The notes under the pieces: generated by a model | Database searches by the model: none | Told to the model about the DNA's origin: nothing | What the model saw: the letters and a program-made list of their open reading frames with translations, nothing else | Translations under genes and position numbers: made by a program | Assembly: GCA_029098225.1 (NCBI GenBank) | Contig: JAQXNX010000004.1 | Location: forward strand, 18,267 to 82,266 | Reading direction: 5' to 3' | DNA: 64,000 nucleotides | Source: Spirochaetales bacterium | GTDB taxonomy: Bacteria > Spirochaetota > Spirochaetia > Treponematales > Treponemataceae | Shown: piece by piece, positions 33,569-42,560 of the stretch | How positions within the stretch are numbered: position 1 is the stretch's first letter | How the letters are laid out: the number at the start of each line of letters is the position of its first letter

Positions 33569-34597
33569 ATGAATATGGATTTTGAAAGAAGACTTGCAAT
33601 TCCTGCAGAAGTAAAGGAACAGTATCCGCTTACAGGAAAGATAAGCAAAATTGTAGAAGAAAAACGTGCAGAAGTAAAAGCAATTTTTGAAGGAAGAATA
33701 AATAAGCTTCTTTTAATTATTGGTCCCTGCTCTGCAGATAATGAAGTGGCAGTTTTGGATTATATGAAGCGACTCGTTCCAATACAAGAAAAGGTAAAAG
33801 ATAAAATTATGATGGTTCCGCGAATTTATACAAATAAGCCAAGAACTACAGGAGAAGGTTATAAGGGAATGCTTCATCAGCCTGATCCAAACGCAAAGCC
33901 AGATTTATTCAAAGGAATTGTTGCCTGCCGTCATATGCACATGCGTGCTGTTTCTGAAACCGGATTTATTTTTGCAGATGAAATGCTTTATCCGGAAAAC
34001 TATCAGTATCTTGATGATGTTCTTGGATATGTAGCAGTTGGAGCACGTTCTGTAGAAGATCAGCAGCACCGGCTAACTGCAAGTGGAATAGATGTTCCCG
34101 TTGGAATGAAAAATCCTACAAGCGGAGATTATGCTGTAATGATGAATGCTATTCTAGCCGCTCAACATCCTCATACATTTATTTATCGCGGATGGGAAGT
34201 ACATTCAGAAGGAAATCCTTGCTGTCATGCCATTCTTCGCGGATCTACAGATAAGCATGGAACAAATCAGCAGAATTATCATTATGAAGATTTAATTCGG
34301 TTGTGTGACGCTTATGATGCGCGTGAGTTAAAGAATCCTGGAGTAATTATTGATACAAATCATTCTAACTCAAATAAGAATCCATTTGAACAGCCTCGTA
34401 TTGTTATGGATGTTCTTAATTCATGTAAACACAGCGAACGAGTTTCTAAAATTGTAAAAGGATTTATGATTGAAAGTTACATAGAAGATGGTTCTCAAAA
34501 AATAGGTGAGGGGATTTATGGAAAATCTATAACCGATCCTTGTCTTGGCTGGGAGAAAACAGAAAAATTGATTTATGATATTGCAGAAAAAATTTAA
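33569..34597 (+). CDS. 3-deoxy-7-phosphoheptulonate (DAHP) synthase, class I AroG/AroF type
   Basis: 342 residues. The family motifs LLIIGPCSADNEVAVLDYM, VPRIYTNKPRTTGEGYKGM, GARSVEDQQHRLTASGID and VIIDTNHSNSNKNP with KIVKGFMIESYIEDGSQKI are present. It condenses phosphoenolpyruvate and erythrose 4-phosphate, the first step of the shikimate pathway. It is co-transcribed with pheA, so Phe attenuation also limits entry into the pathway, which suggests the Phe-sensitive isozyme (E. coli AroG analogue), though effector specificity cannot be read directly. RBS AGGGAG lies 8 bases before ATG 33569; ATG 33575 is an alternative. Confidence 0.92.
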   Translation: MNMDFERRLAIPAEVKEQYPLTGKISKIVEEKRAEVKAIFEGRINKLLLIIGPCSADNEVAVLDYMKRLVPIQEKVKDKIMMVPRIYTNKPRTTGEGYKGMLHQPDPNAKPDLFKGIVACRHMHMRAVSETGFIFADEMLYPENYQYLDDVLGYVAVGARSVEDQQHRLTASGIDVPVGMKNPTSGDYAVMMNAILAAQHPHTFIYRGWEVHSEGNPCCHAILRGSTDKHGTNQQNYHYEDLIRLCDAYDARELKNPGVIIDTNHSNSNKNPFEQPRIVMDVLNSCKHSERVSKIVKGFMIESYIEDGSQKIGEGIYGKSITDPCLGWEKTEKLIYDIAEKI

Positions 34598-34617
34598 AAA
34601 AAAATTAAAAAAAATTA

Positions 34618-34646
34618 TTGACATTTTTTTTTAAGAAATGTATAAA
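34618..34646 (+). promoter_or_regulatory. Promoter of glnN
   Basis: TTGACA (34618-34623), a 17-base spacer and TATAAA (34641-34646). Confidence 0.8.
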
Positions 34647-34658
34647 ATAAATATCAAA

Positions 34659-34700
34659 CGACAATGAGGTCGCAGAAATGGTATTTCTGCGACCTTTTTT
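34659..34700 (+). terminator. First ANTAR-type hexaloop/terminator in the glnN leader
   Basis: CGAC-AATGAG-GTCG (34659-34672), a hexaloop with A1 and G4. The terminator AGGTCGCAGAAAT (34667-34679) pairs perfectly with ATTTCTGCGACCT (34683-34695), with a 3-base loop and a T run to 34700. Confidence 0.83.
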
Positions 34701-34816
34701 GTTTTTATGCACTTTTTTTGCAAAGCAAAAAAATGCGTAAATCAAACAATGGCGTTTACGACATTGTTTGATTAAACATTCCGGCTGCCGTTGGCATGTT
34801 CGGAGAAACTAACAAT

Positions 34817-34877
34817 CGGCAAAGACGCTGCGTTTTCATTTTGATGTACACAGAATGAAAGTGCAGCGTTTTTTTTA
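34817..34877 (+). terminator. Second ANTAR-type hexaloop/terminator in the glnN leader
   Basis: CGGC-AAAGAC-GCTG (34817-34830), a hexaloop with A1 and G4. The terminator arms 34825-34840 and 34855-34871 pair (one mismatch), followed by TTTTTTT. It lies about 160 bases after the first. Between the two (34701-34816) is a further hairpin (ATCAAACAATGGCGTTTACG with its complement), similar to one at 32717-32752 before pheA. Confidence 0.8.
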
Positions 34878-34883
34878 TATTAA

Positions 34884-35031
34884 GGGGCTTGCCTGCGAGC
34901 TTGCTCGGGGTAGGGATTGGAGGGGCGCGACGCGGCCACCGCAGCGAACGAGCTTGCGAGTGAGCGAGGAGGCTGGAGCGGAAGCGGAACCCCGGAAAGC
35001 CCGACCGGCCGCCGAAGGCGGCCGGGAACCC
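34884..35031. repeat. GC-rich palindromic patch before glnN
   Basis: A GC-rich stretch with several hairpins (GCGAGCTTGCTCG; CGCAGCGAACGAGCTTGCGA; GGCCGCCGAAGGCGGCC) fills the end of the glnN leader just upstream of its RBS. It is related to the patch at 1204-1316. No ORF with a known domain. Confidence 0.65.
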
Positions 35032-35046
35032 AAGAAGGAGATTATA

Positions 35047-37152
35047 ATGGATGAAGTAACACCAATTTTTGGCGAGAACGTTTTTAATGAAACTGTGATG
35101 AAGGCTCGACTGCCTAAGGAAACTTACAAGCAGCTGATGAAGACTATTGAGGGCGGCGAAAAACTGGACGCTTCGGTTGCCACTGTTGTTGCTAATGCAA
35201 TGAAGGATTGGGCAGTTGAAAAGGGAGCTACTCATTTTACTCACTGGTTCCAGCCTTTGACTGGAATCACTGCGGAAAAACACGACAGCTTTATTACTCC
35301 AACAAGTGACGGAAAAGTTATTATGGAGTTCAGCGGCAAGGAGCTTGTTCAGGGTGAGCCTGACGCTTCCAGCTTCCCGAGTGGAGGAATCCGTGCGACT
35401 TTTGAAGCCCGCGGTTACACTGCCTGGGACCCGACCAGCTACGCATTTATCAAGGACGGAACTCTCTGTATTCCGACAGCCTTCTGTTCATACACCGGCG
35501 AGGCTCTTGATAAAAAGACGCCGCTCCTTCGCTCTATGCAGGCTATCAGCAAGCAGGCTGTGCGTGTGCTCAAGCTTTTTGAAGGAAACGAAGCTGTTAC
35601 TTCGGTAAAAACTACAGTCGGTCCTGAGCAGGAATACTTCCTCGTAGACAAGAGCGTTTACGACAAGCGCGAAGACCTCATCTACACAGGACGCACACTT
35701 TTTGGTGCTAAGGCGCCAAAAGGTCAGGAACTTGAGGATCACTACTTTGGAATGATTAAACCTCGCGTTCAGGAGTTCATGAAGGATTTGAACCGCGAAC
35801 TCTGGAAGCTTGGTATTCTTGCTAAAACTGAACATAACGAAGTTGCGCCTGCTCAGCACGAGCTTGCACCAATCTTCTCTACAACTAACCTGGCCTGTGA
35901 CCACAACCAGCTCACAATGGAAATGATGCGCAAGGTTGCAGCCCGCCATGGTATGGTTTGTCTTTTGCACGAAAAACCATTTGCCGGTGTAAACGGAAGT
36001 GGTAAACATAACAACTGGTCAATCAGCACTAACACCGGAAAGAACCTGCTTGACCCTGGTGCCACACCTGATCAGAATGCGCAGTTCCTCCTCTTCCTCT
36101 GCGCAATCATCAAGGCTGTGGACGAGTATCAGGATCTGCTGCGTATTTCTGTTGCTTCTGCTGGTAACGACCACCGCCTTGGAGCTAACGAGGCGCCTCC
36201 GGCAATTATCTCTATCTTCCTTGGAGATGAACTCAGCGCGATTCTCGACTCCATTGAAAAGGGCGTTCCATACGGAAAGCATGAAAAAGAAAAGATGCAG
36301 ATTGGTGTTACTGTTTTGCCTGACTTCAATAAGGATACAACCGACCGTAACCGTACATCACCATTTGCTTTCACCGGCAATAAGTTTGAGTTCCGTATGC
36401 TTGGTTCAAATGAATCAATTGCCTGTGCAAACGTATTCTTGAATACGGTAGTGGCAGAAGAACTTTCACAGTTCGCCGATATTCTGGAAAAATCAAGCAA
36501 CTTCAAGAGCGACCTGCACGATCTGATTTTGAAGACAATCAAAGAACACAAGAGAATCATTTTCAACGGAAACGGTTATGATGATTCATGGGTAAAAGAA
36601 GCTGAGAAGCGCGGACTTTATAACCTCAAGTCTACACCAGAAGCTCTTCCACACATCCTCGACGAAAAGAATGTTAAGGTGTTTGAAAAGTTTGGTGTTT
36701 ACAGCAAGGTTGAGCTTACAAGCCGCTTTGAGATTCATAACGAGAACTACTCAAAGATTATCAACATCGAAGCTGAAACAATGCTCGAAATGGCAAACAA
36801 GTTCATTTTGCCGGCTGCAAGTAAATATGCTAACAAGTTAGCTGAAACAATCGGCTTGAAAAAAGCTGCCTGCGGTGAGTGTGATGCAACTTACGAAAGT
36901 GCTATGCTTAAAAAGGTAAGTTGCCTTACATCTTGCATCTACAGCAAAACAGAAAAGCTTGAGCAGGAAGTTCTGGAAGCAAAGAAAATTGCAGAGAGCG
37001 GAGATTCAAGTAAGACAGCATTCTTCTACCGCGAGCATGTATTTGCTGCAATGAACGAGCTTCGTGCCTGTGCCGATGAGCTTGAGACAATAACTCCAAA
37101 AGAGCTCTGGCCATTTCCAAGCTACGGAGATTTATTATTCAGCGTGCGCTAA
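35047..37152 (+). CDS. glnN: Glutamine synthetase, type III
   Basis: 701 residues, the normal size of the large dodecameric GSIII. The GSIII signature [19 protein letters not shown] is near residue 60; [54 protein letters not shown], and [10 protein letters not shown] with [15 protein letters not shown] follow. It makes glutamine from glutamate and ammonia, a second route beside GlnA. GSIII is common in Bacteroides, rumen bacteria and treponemes. GGAG about 8 bases upstream sets the start at 35047. It is transcribed alone behind two tandem hexaloop terminators, so it is likely under the ANTAR regulator. Confidence 0.95.
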   Translation: MDEVTPIFGENVFNETVMKARLPKETYKQLMKTIEGGEKLDASVATVVANAMKDWAVEKGATHFTHWFQPLTGITAEKHDSFITPTSDGKVIMEFSGKELVQGEPDASSFPSGGIRATFEARGYTAWDPTSYAFIKDGTLCIPTAFCSYTGEALDKKTPLLRSMQAISKQAVRVLKLFEGNEAVTSVKTTVGPEQEYFLVDKSVYDKREDLIYTGRTLFGAKAPKGQELEDHYFGMIKPRVQEFMKDLNRELWKLGILAKTEHNEVAPAQHELAPIFSTTNLACDHNQLTMEMMRKVAARHGMVCLLHEKPFAGVNGSGKHNNWSISTNTGKNLLDPGATPDQNAQFLLFLCAIIKAVDEYQDLLRISVASAGNDHRLGANEAPPAIISIFLGDELSAILDSIEKGVPYGKHEKEKMQIGVTVLPDFNKDTTDRNRTSPFAFTGNKFEFRMLGSNESIACANVFLNTVVAEELSQFADILEKSSNFKSDLHDLILKTIKEHKRIIFNGNGYDDSWVKEAEKRGLYNLKSTPEALPHILDEKNVKVFEKFGVYSKVELTSRFEIHNENYSKIINIEAETMLEMANKFILPAASKYANKLAETIGLKKAACGECDATYESAMLKKVSCLTSCIYSKTEKLEQEVLEAKKIAESGDSSKTAFFYREHVFAAMNELRACADELETITPKELWPFPSYGDLLFSVR

Positions 37153-37262
37153 CACCGACAGCCGCATCCGCGGCTGCAGCATAACGCACTTTACAGGTTG
37201 AGCGTACATTGCGTACACCATACGTGTGTAATGTAACTATAAAAGTTTATACTCCAATTTAG

Positions 37263-37294
37263 GGCTTTCTTTGCGTTGCGGAGAAAGCCTTTTT
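37263..37294 (+). terminator. Intrinsic terminator after glnN
   Basis: GGCTTTCT (37263-37270) pairs with AGAAAGCC (37282-37289), followed by TTTTT. Between the glnN stop and this point are only small hairpins (GCCGCATCCGCGGC) and no gene. Confidence 0.82.
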
Positions 37295-37356
37295 GTTTAA
37301 TAAAATTGTATTTTATTCTGCAGAATCAATACATATAATTAAGATTTTTTTTTATA

Positions 37357-37965
37357 TTATTTTTCCTCTGCATTTTTTAATTCATATTTATGTTTTCTTG
37401 TTTTAGCTTTTTCTGGACAATAGCCGTGCATCTCGCTCATGACTATACAATGAGAGATTTCTTTTTCTGAATTACTTAAAAAATTAATAACAGCTTCCTC
37501 AAAATTATCTGTTGATTTTTCATTTTCCCGGGAATCTACTTTATATGTATACTTTCCATTTAAATTTTTTTTGAAAAAGAAATTTTCACTTGTTTTTTCT
37601 ATTTCTAGAGTTTTATTTATTGTATCTAATTTATATTTTTGATCAGGAATTTGAATTGAATGAAGATAAAATTCATCAAATAAAGCTTTAAGTGTTTTTT
37701 CTACTTTTACAGGTCTTACTTCATAATTAAGTGAATAAAGTGGAATAGAAAATTCGTTTCCATTCGTAGAATAAATTATTACTCTTGGGACAACTTTATT
37801 TTCATCAAAGGATATTTTTTTAATTCCGATATCAGATTTGAGAATATCTTTTAATTGATATTCAATATTTGTGTCTAAATCAAAAAATACAATCTGACTG
37901 ATATTATCTTTATTATCGCATAATACCTGAATTTTCTGATCTTTGAACTCTTTTAATAATTCCAT
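37357..37965 (-). CDS. Hypothetical protein
   Basis: 202 residues from ATG 37965 (RBS GGAGGAAAG directly upstream, within the hairpin repeat 37971-38018). Not recognised. No signal peptide or membrane segment; charged, mixed alpha/beta composition with many Lys and Asn, ending in a Lys-rich tail with two Cys/His-containing turns (SHCIVMSEMHGYCPEKAKTR). It is the last minus-strand gene before glnN and may be the distal end of the cassette region or ordinary chromosome. Confidence 0.6.
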   Translation of the reverse strand: MELLKEFKDQKIQVLCDNKDNISQIVFFDLDTNIEYQLKDILKSDIGIKKISFDENKVVPRVIIYSTNGNEFSIPLYSLNYEVRPVKVEKTLKALFDEFYLHSIQIPDQKYKLDTINKTLEIEKTSENFFFKKNLNGKYTYKVDSRENEKSTDNFEEAVINFLSNSEKEISHCIVMSEMHGYCPEKAKTRKHKYELKNAEEK

Positions 37966-37970
37966 CTTTC

Positions 37971-38018
37971 CTCCTCTAAGCCTCCACGGCAGTGGTCGCG
38001 CACGGCCCCGCGAGATTG
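37971..38018 (-). repeat. Hairpin repeat carrying the ribosome binding site region (copy 4)
   Basis: On the minus strand: GTGCGCGACCACTGCCGTGG followed by AGGCTTAGAGGAGG, the RBS of the gene at 37357-37965. Shared loop and order with the copies at 4418, 14661 and 15581. Confidence 0.5.
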
Positions 38019-38055
38019 TTGCTTTTGCTGAAGGCAAAACTGCTGATATAAAAAT

Positions 38056-38988
38056 CTATTTGTATGGCTCATTTTCATATTTATATAGATTGTATTTTGA
38101 AGTATATATTTTTAATGTTTCAATAATATCATTTTTTGAACTATACGGCGAATATTTCTGATATTTATCAAATCTTATTGTTGAATTATTTTTTTCTGGA
38201 ATAATTGCAGTGATACAGGTATTGTCCCATGTATCTCCTTCATAAACTTCTTTAATTGTAAGCTCAATATTTTTTGTTTGCTTATTCAAATAAAAAAACT
38301 GAAAGCAAACACAATCTGCCATTTCAAAGTAATAATCAGCATCGTTGTCTAAATCGTGTACAGAAAATAATTTTACACGTGAATTGTTGCGGTATAAGTC
38401 TGGATTCACCGGATCTACATAGCCATTTAAAATAATGACCATTTTAAATGGTTGTTCAGTGGACATTTTTATTGAAGTTCCAATTCCGTATCCATTTTCA
38501 CCTTCTGCCCATGGATAATGATCAAAATTCCATGAAAGGCTTTCGTAAGGTTTATCAGAAGTATAGGCAAAGGTTCCAAGGTATGCAGCATGATAAGTTC
38601 TGGTTTCGTCTTTTGATTTTTCTTTGAGAACAGATGATGCGGTATATTTTGCATTAAACCAGAAATTATAAAAATCATATGAGCTATATCTTGGTTGATT
38701 TTTTCTATCAATCATAACAGAAGAAAGTTCGGGATTTTGACCTGGAATATAAAAATTGGATTTATAATAAAACCATCCGTTTTCCGAAAGCTTAAAATCT
38801 CTGCGATCTAATTTTTGATAAGTTTCATTATAATGTCTAATCTCATATATTGCCTGCGGAGTAAGAAAAAATGCAGATTCCCAGTCTAAATCTAGAGTCA
38901 TATATTCATTTTTAGCAAGGTCATCTGCAAATAATAAGGTGCCTGATAATTCGAACAGCATTAAAAAAATAATTAAAATTCTTTTCAT
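38056..38988 (-). CDS. Secreted protein with discoidin-like (NADase-type glycan-binding) domain
   Basis: 310 residues with a signal peptide (MKRILIIFLMLFELSGTLLF). The C-terminal half (about 165-290) has the pattern GIGTSIKM ... ILNGYVDPVNPDLYRNNSRV ... IKEVYEGDTWDNTCITAI. The same pattern recurs in the genes at 52714, 58137 and 62274, which points to a common exported beta-sandwich domain, probably glycan- or surface-binding. The ligand is unknown. RBS weak. No attC is recognised next to it. Confidence 0.65.
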   Translation of the reverse strand: MKRILIIFLMLFELSGTLLFADDLAKNEYMTLDLDWESAFFLTPQAIYEIRHYNETYQKLDRRDFKLSENGWFYYKSNFYIPGQNPELSSVMIDRKNQPRYSSYDFYNFWFNAKYTASSVLKEKSKDETRTYHAAYLGTFAYTSDKPYESLSWNFDHYPWAEGENGYGIGTSIKMSTEQPFKMVIILNGYVDPVNPDLYRNNSRVKLFSVHDLDNDADYYFEMADCVCFQFFYLNKQTKNIELTIKEVYEGDTWDNTCITAIIPEKNNSTIRFDKYQKYSPYSSKNDIIETLKIYTSKYNLYKYENEPYK

Positions 38989-39012
38989 ATTTTAGTACTC
39001 TTTTATTATTTT

Positions 39013-39588
39013 TTATTTATTTTTCTTTAAGTATTTTTGCCATGGCTTATATGAGTCTAAACGAGTACCATTTCTGATTACATCGATATTATTTTCAATG
39101 CAAAATGAATTTAATAATGGCAACTGATTACATGGCAGGGTATCGGAATAATATTCTTCGCTTATAAAATATTCTTTTTGTTCTAATTGTTCTTTTATAT
39201 CACTCCAATATATTGATTCAGTCCATTCTGATGTTATACCTCCAGGCTTAAATAGCTTTTTGATTTCTTTACAATCCTTAAGTTCAAATTCTGAATGAGT
39301 TATAATTTTGAGTATTTTACTGAATTCTTTTTTTGAATATTTTTCAAAAAAATCTTCGGTAAATAAATAATCATCAATATAGAAATCAAAAACAAAACCG
39401 TCTACAGATTCTCTTTGTGTTTTTCTTTCATAGGATAATAACCAGCCCGAAGAAGTTTTTCCAATTGAAAGATCTGAATCAAAAATACCTTCCCGATCTC
39501 CCTGTCTTAAATGTGTAAAATGAATAAATGAATTATTGAATGCATTAAATCCTGCATATTCTTCGTATGGGACATTTTTATTTAGCAT
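39013..39588 (-). CDS. Hypothetical cytoplasmic protein
   Basis: 191 residues, RBS GGAG 9 bases before the ATG. Not recognised. No signal peptide; rich in aromatic and acidic residues (DGFVFDFYIDDYLFTEDFFE; SGWLLSYERKTQRESVD). It lies between two exported-protein genes on the same strand, with 28 bases to the next gene, so it may be co-transcribed with the Sel1-like lipoprotein at 39617. Confidence 0.55.
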   Translation of the reverse strand: MLNKNVPYEEYAGFNAFNNSFIHFTHLRQGDREGIFDSDLSIGKTSSGWLLSYERKTQRESVDGFVFDFYIDDYLFTEDFFEKYSKKEFSKILKIITHSEFELKDCKEIKKLFKPGGITSEWTESIYWSDIKEQLEQKEYFISEEYYSDTLPCNQLPLLNSFCIENNIDVIRNGTRLDSYKPWQKYLKKNK

Positions 39589-39616
39589 TTTATCATCTCC
39601 TGTATTCTGAACTTTT

Positions 39617-40897
39617 TTATTTATAAATGTAATAAGCTTCTAAAACTGCTTGCAAATCATCTATGCGTTTTTGCAAAATCCATTTATTCATTTCTTCACT
39701 TGCTTTTGAACCGAATTGTTGTTTTATAAATTCAATCATATTATCTTTGTAAGTCTGCCATAACGAATCTACATTTTTCATATCATCTAAAGAAACAGAA
39801 AACTTAGGGCCTTGAATCAGGCTGCCGTCTTCAGAAGGGGGAAGAGCATTTCGCTTTTCTATCAGCTGATTTAATTCAAAAGTAAGCTCGGAAATATTTT
39901 TATTATTTGACGCAGGAGTTGAATTTGCAAATAACTGTTCAATATATTCAAGCAGTTCGTTTTTCTGCTTATTTGAAGATTCAAGTGCCCATGTTATGTA
40001 GCCTGAACCATCATGACATTCTTCTTTCCATATTTTTGTATCTATAAAAGTAAAATAAGCTGTAATAGAATTCTCAAAACAATCCTGATTGTCTATTTTT
40101 ATAGACTTCTTAAGATTTTCAATTCGTTCATTAAATTTTTTATTTCTATTTTCCTGTTCCCTCATGCTGCAAAAGTTTATTCCAAATCCGCTTGTAACAT
40201 AATTTTCTATTTTAAATTCATGAACTTCGCCTTTTTTGTAATATTCATAAAATTCATTAATTGCAGAACTGGTTTCGGCAGGGACATAGCCACCGCATAT
40301 AATTAATTGCAGAATAAGCGTAGGATCTGCTTTTCCAAAACGACTGTTTTCTTTAGAAGCTTCTTCTGCCAGCTGCCAGATATAATATGCTTCTCTTTTT
40401 ATATCTTCATCTTTATATAAGAGATTATATTTTTTACAGAATTTTTTGGCATTAAGTTTCGGAACTTCTGCGCATTTTGTAAGAAAATCAAGAAGCTTTT
40501 TTGACTGTTCATCATTTTCTTTTCCGCTTTTCTTTAAATATTCTTTGTATACTTTTAAGGCTTCTTTTGGTCTTGAATTATTAAAAGTTTCTGCACGGTA
40601 AATCGTCTTCTCCAGAAAATATTTCATTGCTTCTTCGTGGCCATTTTCAGCAGCGTTTTTTAAATATTTATATGAATCTTCAGGGGTATTAAGATATCTA
40701 TAAAATAATTCAAAATCGGCATTAAAATCACCTTGTTTTGAAAGTTTTAATAATATATCTTTTGCCACATCTTTATATCCAGCCTCATAAATTTTTATTG
40801 CCTGTTCAACGCTAAGCGTTTTGTCTGTTTTTTTTTGTGAATTACAAGAGGAGAGAAATAGAATAATTAATAATAAAGAATACAAAACTTTTTTCAT
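39617..40897 (-). CDS. Lipoprotein with Sel1/TPR-like helical repeats
   Basis: 426 residues. The signal sequence ends in a lipobox, LFLSSC, so the protein is lipid-anchored at Cys18. Residues about 25-200 contain Sel1-like helical repeats (IYEAGYKDVAKDILLKLSKQ, DSYKYLKNAAENGHEEAMKY). The C-terminal half is helical with conserved tryptophans and no known motif. It is probably an exported scaffold protein. No attC flank is recognised. Confidence 0.65.
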   Translation of the reverse strand: MKKVLYSLLLIILFLSSCNSQKKTDKTLSVEQAIKIYEAGYKDVAKDILLKLSKQGDFNADFELFYRYLNTPEDSYKYLKNAAENGHEEAMKYFLEKTIYRAETFNNSRPKEALKVYKEYLKKSGKENDEQSKKLLDFLTKCAEVPKLNAKKFCKKYNLLYKDEDIKREAYYIWQLAEEASKENSRFGKADPTLILQLIICGGYVPAETSSAINEFYEYYKKGEVHEFKIENYVTSGFGINFCSMREQENRNKKFNERIENLKKSIKIDNQDCFENSITAYFTFIDTKIWKEECHDGSGYITWALESSNKQKNELLEYIEQLFANSTPASNNKNISELTFELNQLIEKRNALPPSEDGSLIQGPKFSVSLDDMKNVDSLWQTYKDNMIEFIKQQFGSKASEEMNKWILQKRIDDLQAVLEAYYIYK

Positions 40898-40936
40898 TTT
40901 TAGCTCACTTTATTTATTTATTTATTTTACATCATA

Positions 40937-40980
40937 AAAAACAGCTTTACAACATTTTTGTCTTAAAGCTGTTTCGAAGT
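40937..40980 (-). terminator. Intrinsic terminator after the gene at 40990-41790
   Basis: AAACAGCTTT pairs with AAAGCTGTTT around a 17-18-base loop. On the minus strand the hairpin is followed by TTTTTTATG, giving a terminator for the gene at 40990-41790. Confidence 0.7.
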
Positions 40981-40989
40981 TTTTTTTGT

Positions 40990-41790
40990 CTATTCCTGTA
41001 CACTATTAACGCTTTGAATTACTGCTATTATAAGTGAAGAATATAAATTATCAGAAACCGTTTTATATTCTTCAAAAATAGAATCATCTTCAAAATATAC
41101 ATCATTCCAGGTTCCCATGCCACCGAATACCCAGGCACTTTGACAGGCATCCAGAATATATTCAATTTTTTTATAGCAGTCAGGAACTAAATCTTTGTGG
41201 TAGCCGAATAATTTTTCTCCATGAGAATCTAAAGTAGTCATTGCATTTTTAAAATTATCTGCAAAAGCTGAATCGTTTTTTGAGACTGTAAAATTATAAA
41301 TGGCATCTAAGGCGTTATAAAACTTATCCAGATAATTTTCATCCTTTTCATTAGACAGAAATTTATTGCCTGTCTGAATATATTTTACGCCCCATATTCT
41401 ATTATCCGGATTATTCTGATCAATTACATTCCATAATGAACTCCAGTTTATAGTTCCTGTTTTGTTAGTTGATAATAAAAGCCATTTTCCGCCGCCACCT
41501 ATAAAACCTGCAGACATCCTTTCTTCCAGTCCGTTATCGTGTTTAACCGGTTCATAATATAAATTATAATGAGTTTGTAAAGAATTCATTTCTTTTAAAA
41601 ATATGTCCGGATTATTATACAAAATTTTTTCATCATATTTTCCTAAAAAATTTTTAGTAAAATAACTGAATTCTATTGTCTTACAAAAATGTGCTGTGGA
41701 ATTATTTAAAAAATCAGAAACAGTTTCTCCATTAAGAAAAGCATTTCCATATAAACACAATGCAATATTTTGAACTATCGGGCCATTCAT
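40990..41790 (-). CDS. Hypothetical protein
   Basis: 266 residues, RBS AAGGAAAA upstream of ATG. Not recognised. No signal peptide. It has a glycine-rich turn (SAGFIGGGGKWLLLSTNKTG) and several Trp/Tyr-rich segments; the C-terminal third is helical. It could be an intracellular immunity or effector-like protein given the array context, but nothing in the sequence proves this. Confidence 0.55.
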   Translation of the reverse strand: MNGPIVQNIALCLYGNAFLNGETVSDFLNNSTAHFCKTIEFSYFTKNFLGKYDEKILYNNPDIFLKEMNSLQTHYNLYYEPVKHDNGLEERMSAGFIGGGGKWLLLSTNKTGTINWSSLWNVIDQNNPDNRIWGVKYIQTGNKFLSNEKDENYLDKFYNALDAIYNFTVSKNDSAFADNFKNAMTTLDSHGEKLFGYHKDLVPDCYKKIEYILDACQSAWVFGGMGTWNDVYFEDDSIFEEYKTVSDNLYSSLIIAVIQSVNSVQE

Positions 41791-41810
41791 TTTGTTTTCC
41801 TTTATTTAAA

Positions 41811-42548
41811 TTATTTTATAATATGATTTTCTGCTGTTATTATGAATCTTGAATTTACCAATTGATCATCTATATTTTGTTTAATTTTGACAGTAAATTT
41901 CGTTGGAACAAGAATATTATTCTTTTCTGAATAGTCTATAACTAATGAAAAATCAAAAGAATGAAAATTGTTTTTTGAATTAAAGCCTTTTAAATAGTTT
42001 CTATTCTGATAAGTTTTATAAAAATATTTTGTATCAACCTGTACTTGTGAATTATTTTTATGAAATACTTGAGTCTCTTTCAATAAATAATCATTTATTG
42101 AATAATAATTTATACAATCTAAATTATCGTACGTATATTCATTATATAAAGTCATATTATTTTCTGAGTTCTCATATATTAATATATTTTCAGGAAAACC
42201 ATTGCCAAAATAAAAGCCTGCCAAATATTTTAACAACATTGAAATTTCATTTAATGCTTTTTCCAAAAATTCATTTTCTTCTTTAGTTGAACCTAAATCC
42301 TTATATTTTTCGGTTAGCTTAATATCCAGTTTTCCATGATCTAATATTACTTTGAAGATATTTTTATCTTCATAATTACTCATTACTATTTCATTTGTAA
42401 TTATTGTAAATTCTAAATAATTATCTCTGTAGGGGGTAATGTTTTTATTTATTGTTTCAATTAAATCACTATCAGTTTTATTTGATGAACTAAATAGCAT
42501 AACTGTTGTGAAAAACAGAATAGTTAATGCGATAAACTTTTTTTTCAT
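41811..42548 (-). CDS. Hypothetical secreted protein
   Basis: 245 residues with a signal peptide (MKKKFIALTILFFTTVMLFS). The mature part is beta-rich, with repeated Tyr/Asn segments (NMTLYNEYTYDNLDCINYYS, NSQVQVDTKYFYKTYQNRNY). No known domain. RBS AAGGAAAA. It lies 19 bases after the coding end of the gene at 42561 and 20 bases before the gene at 40990, so these may be transcribed together. Confidence 0.55.
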   Translation of the reverse strand: MKKKFIALTILFFTTVMLFSSSNKTDSDLIETINKNITPYRDNYLEFTIITNEIVMSNYEDKNIFKVILDHGKLDIKLTEKYKDLGSTKEENEFLEKALNEISMLLKYLAGFYFGNGFPENILIYENSENNMTLYNEYTYDNLDCINYYSINDYLLKETQVFHKNNSQVQVDTKYFYKTYQNRNYLKGFNSKNNFHSFDFSLVIDYSEKNNILVPTKFTVKIKQNIDDQLVNSRFIITAENHIIK

Positions 42549-42560
42549 TTTGTTTTCCTT

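Noticed and set aside
7788..34877. Leader hairpins of the nitrogen genes as glutamine riboswitches or T-boxes
   Set aside because: They are only about 60 bases, begin a few bases after the promoter, and lack the conserved cores of glutamine riboswitches or T-boxes. The A1/G4 hexaloop plus terminator and an ANTAR gene explain them better.
34855..35046. N-terminal extension of GlnN through the GC-rich patch
   Set aside because: The extension is repeat sequence, lies after a terminator, and GSIII homology starts at ATG 35047, which has a good RBS.
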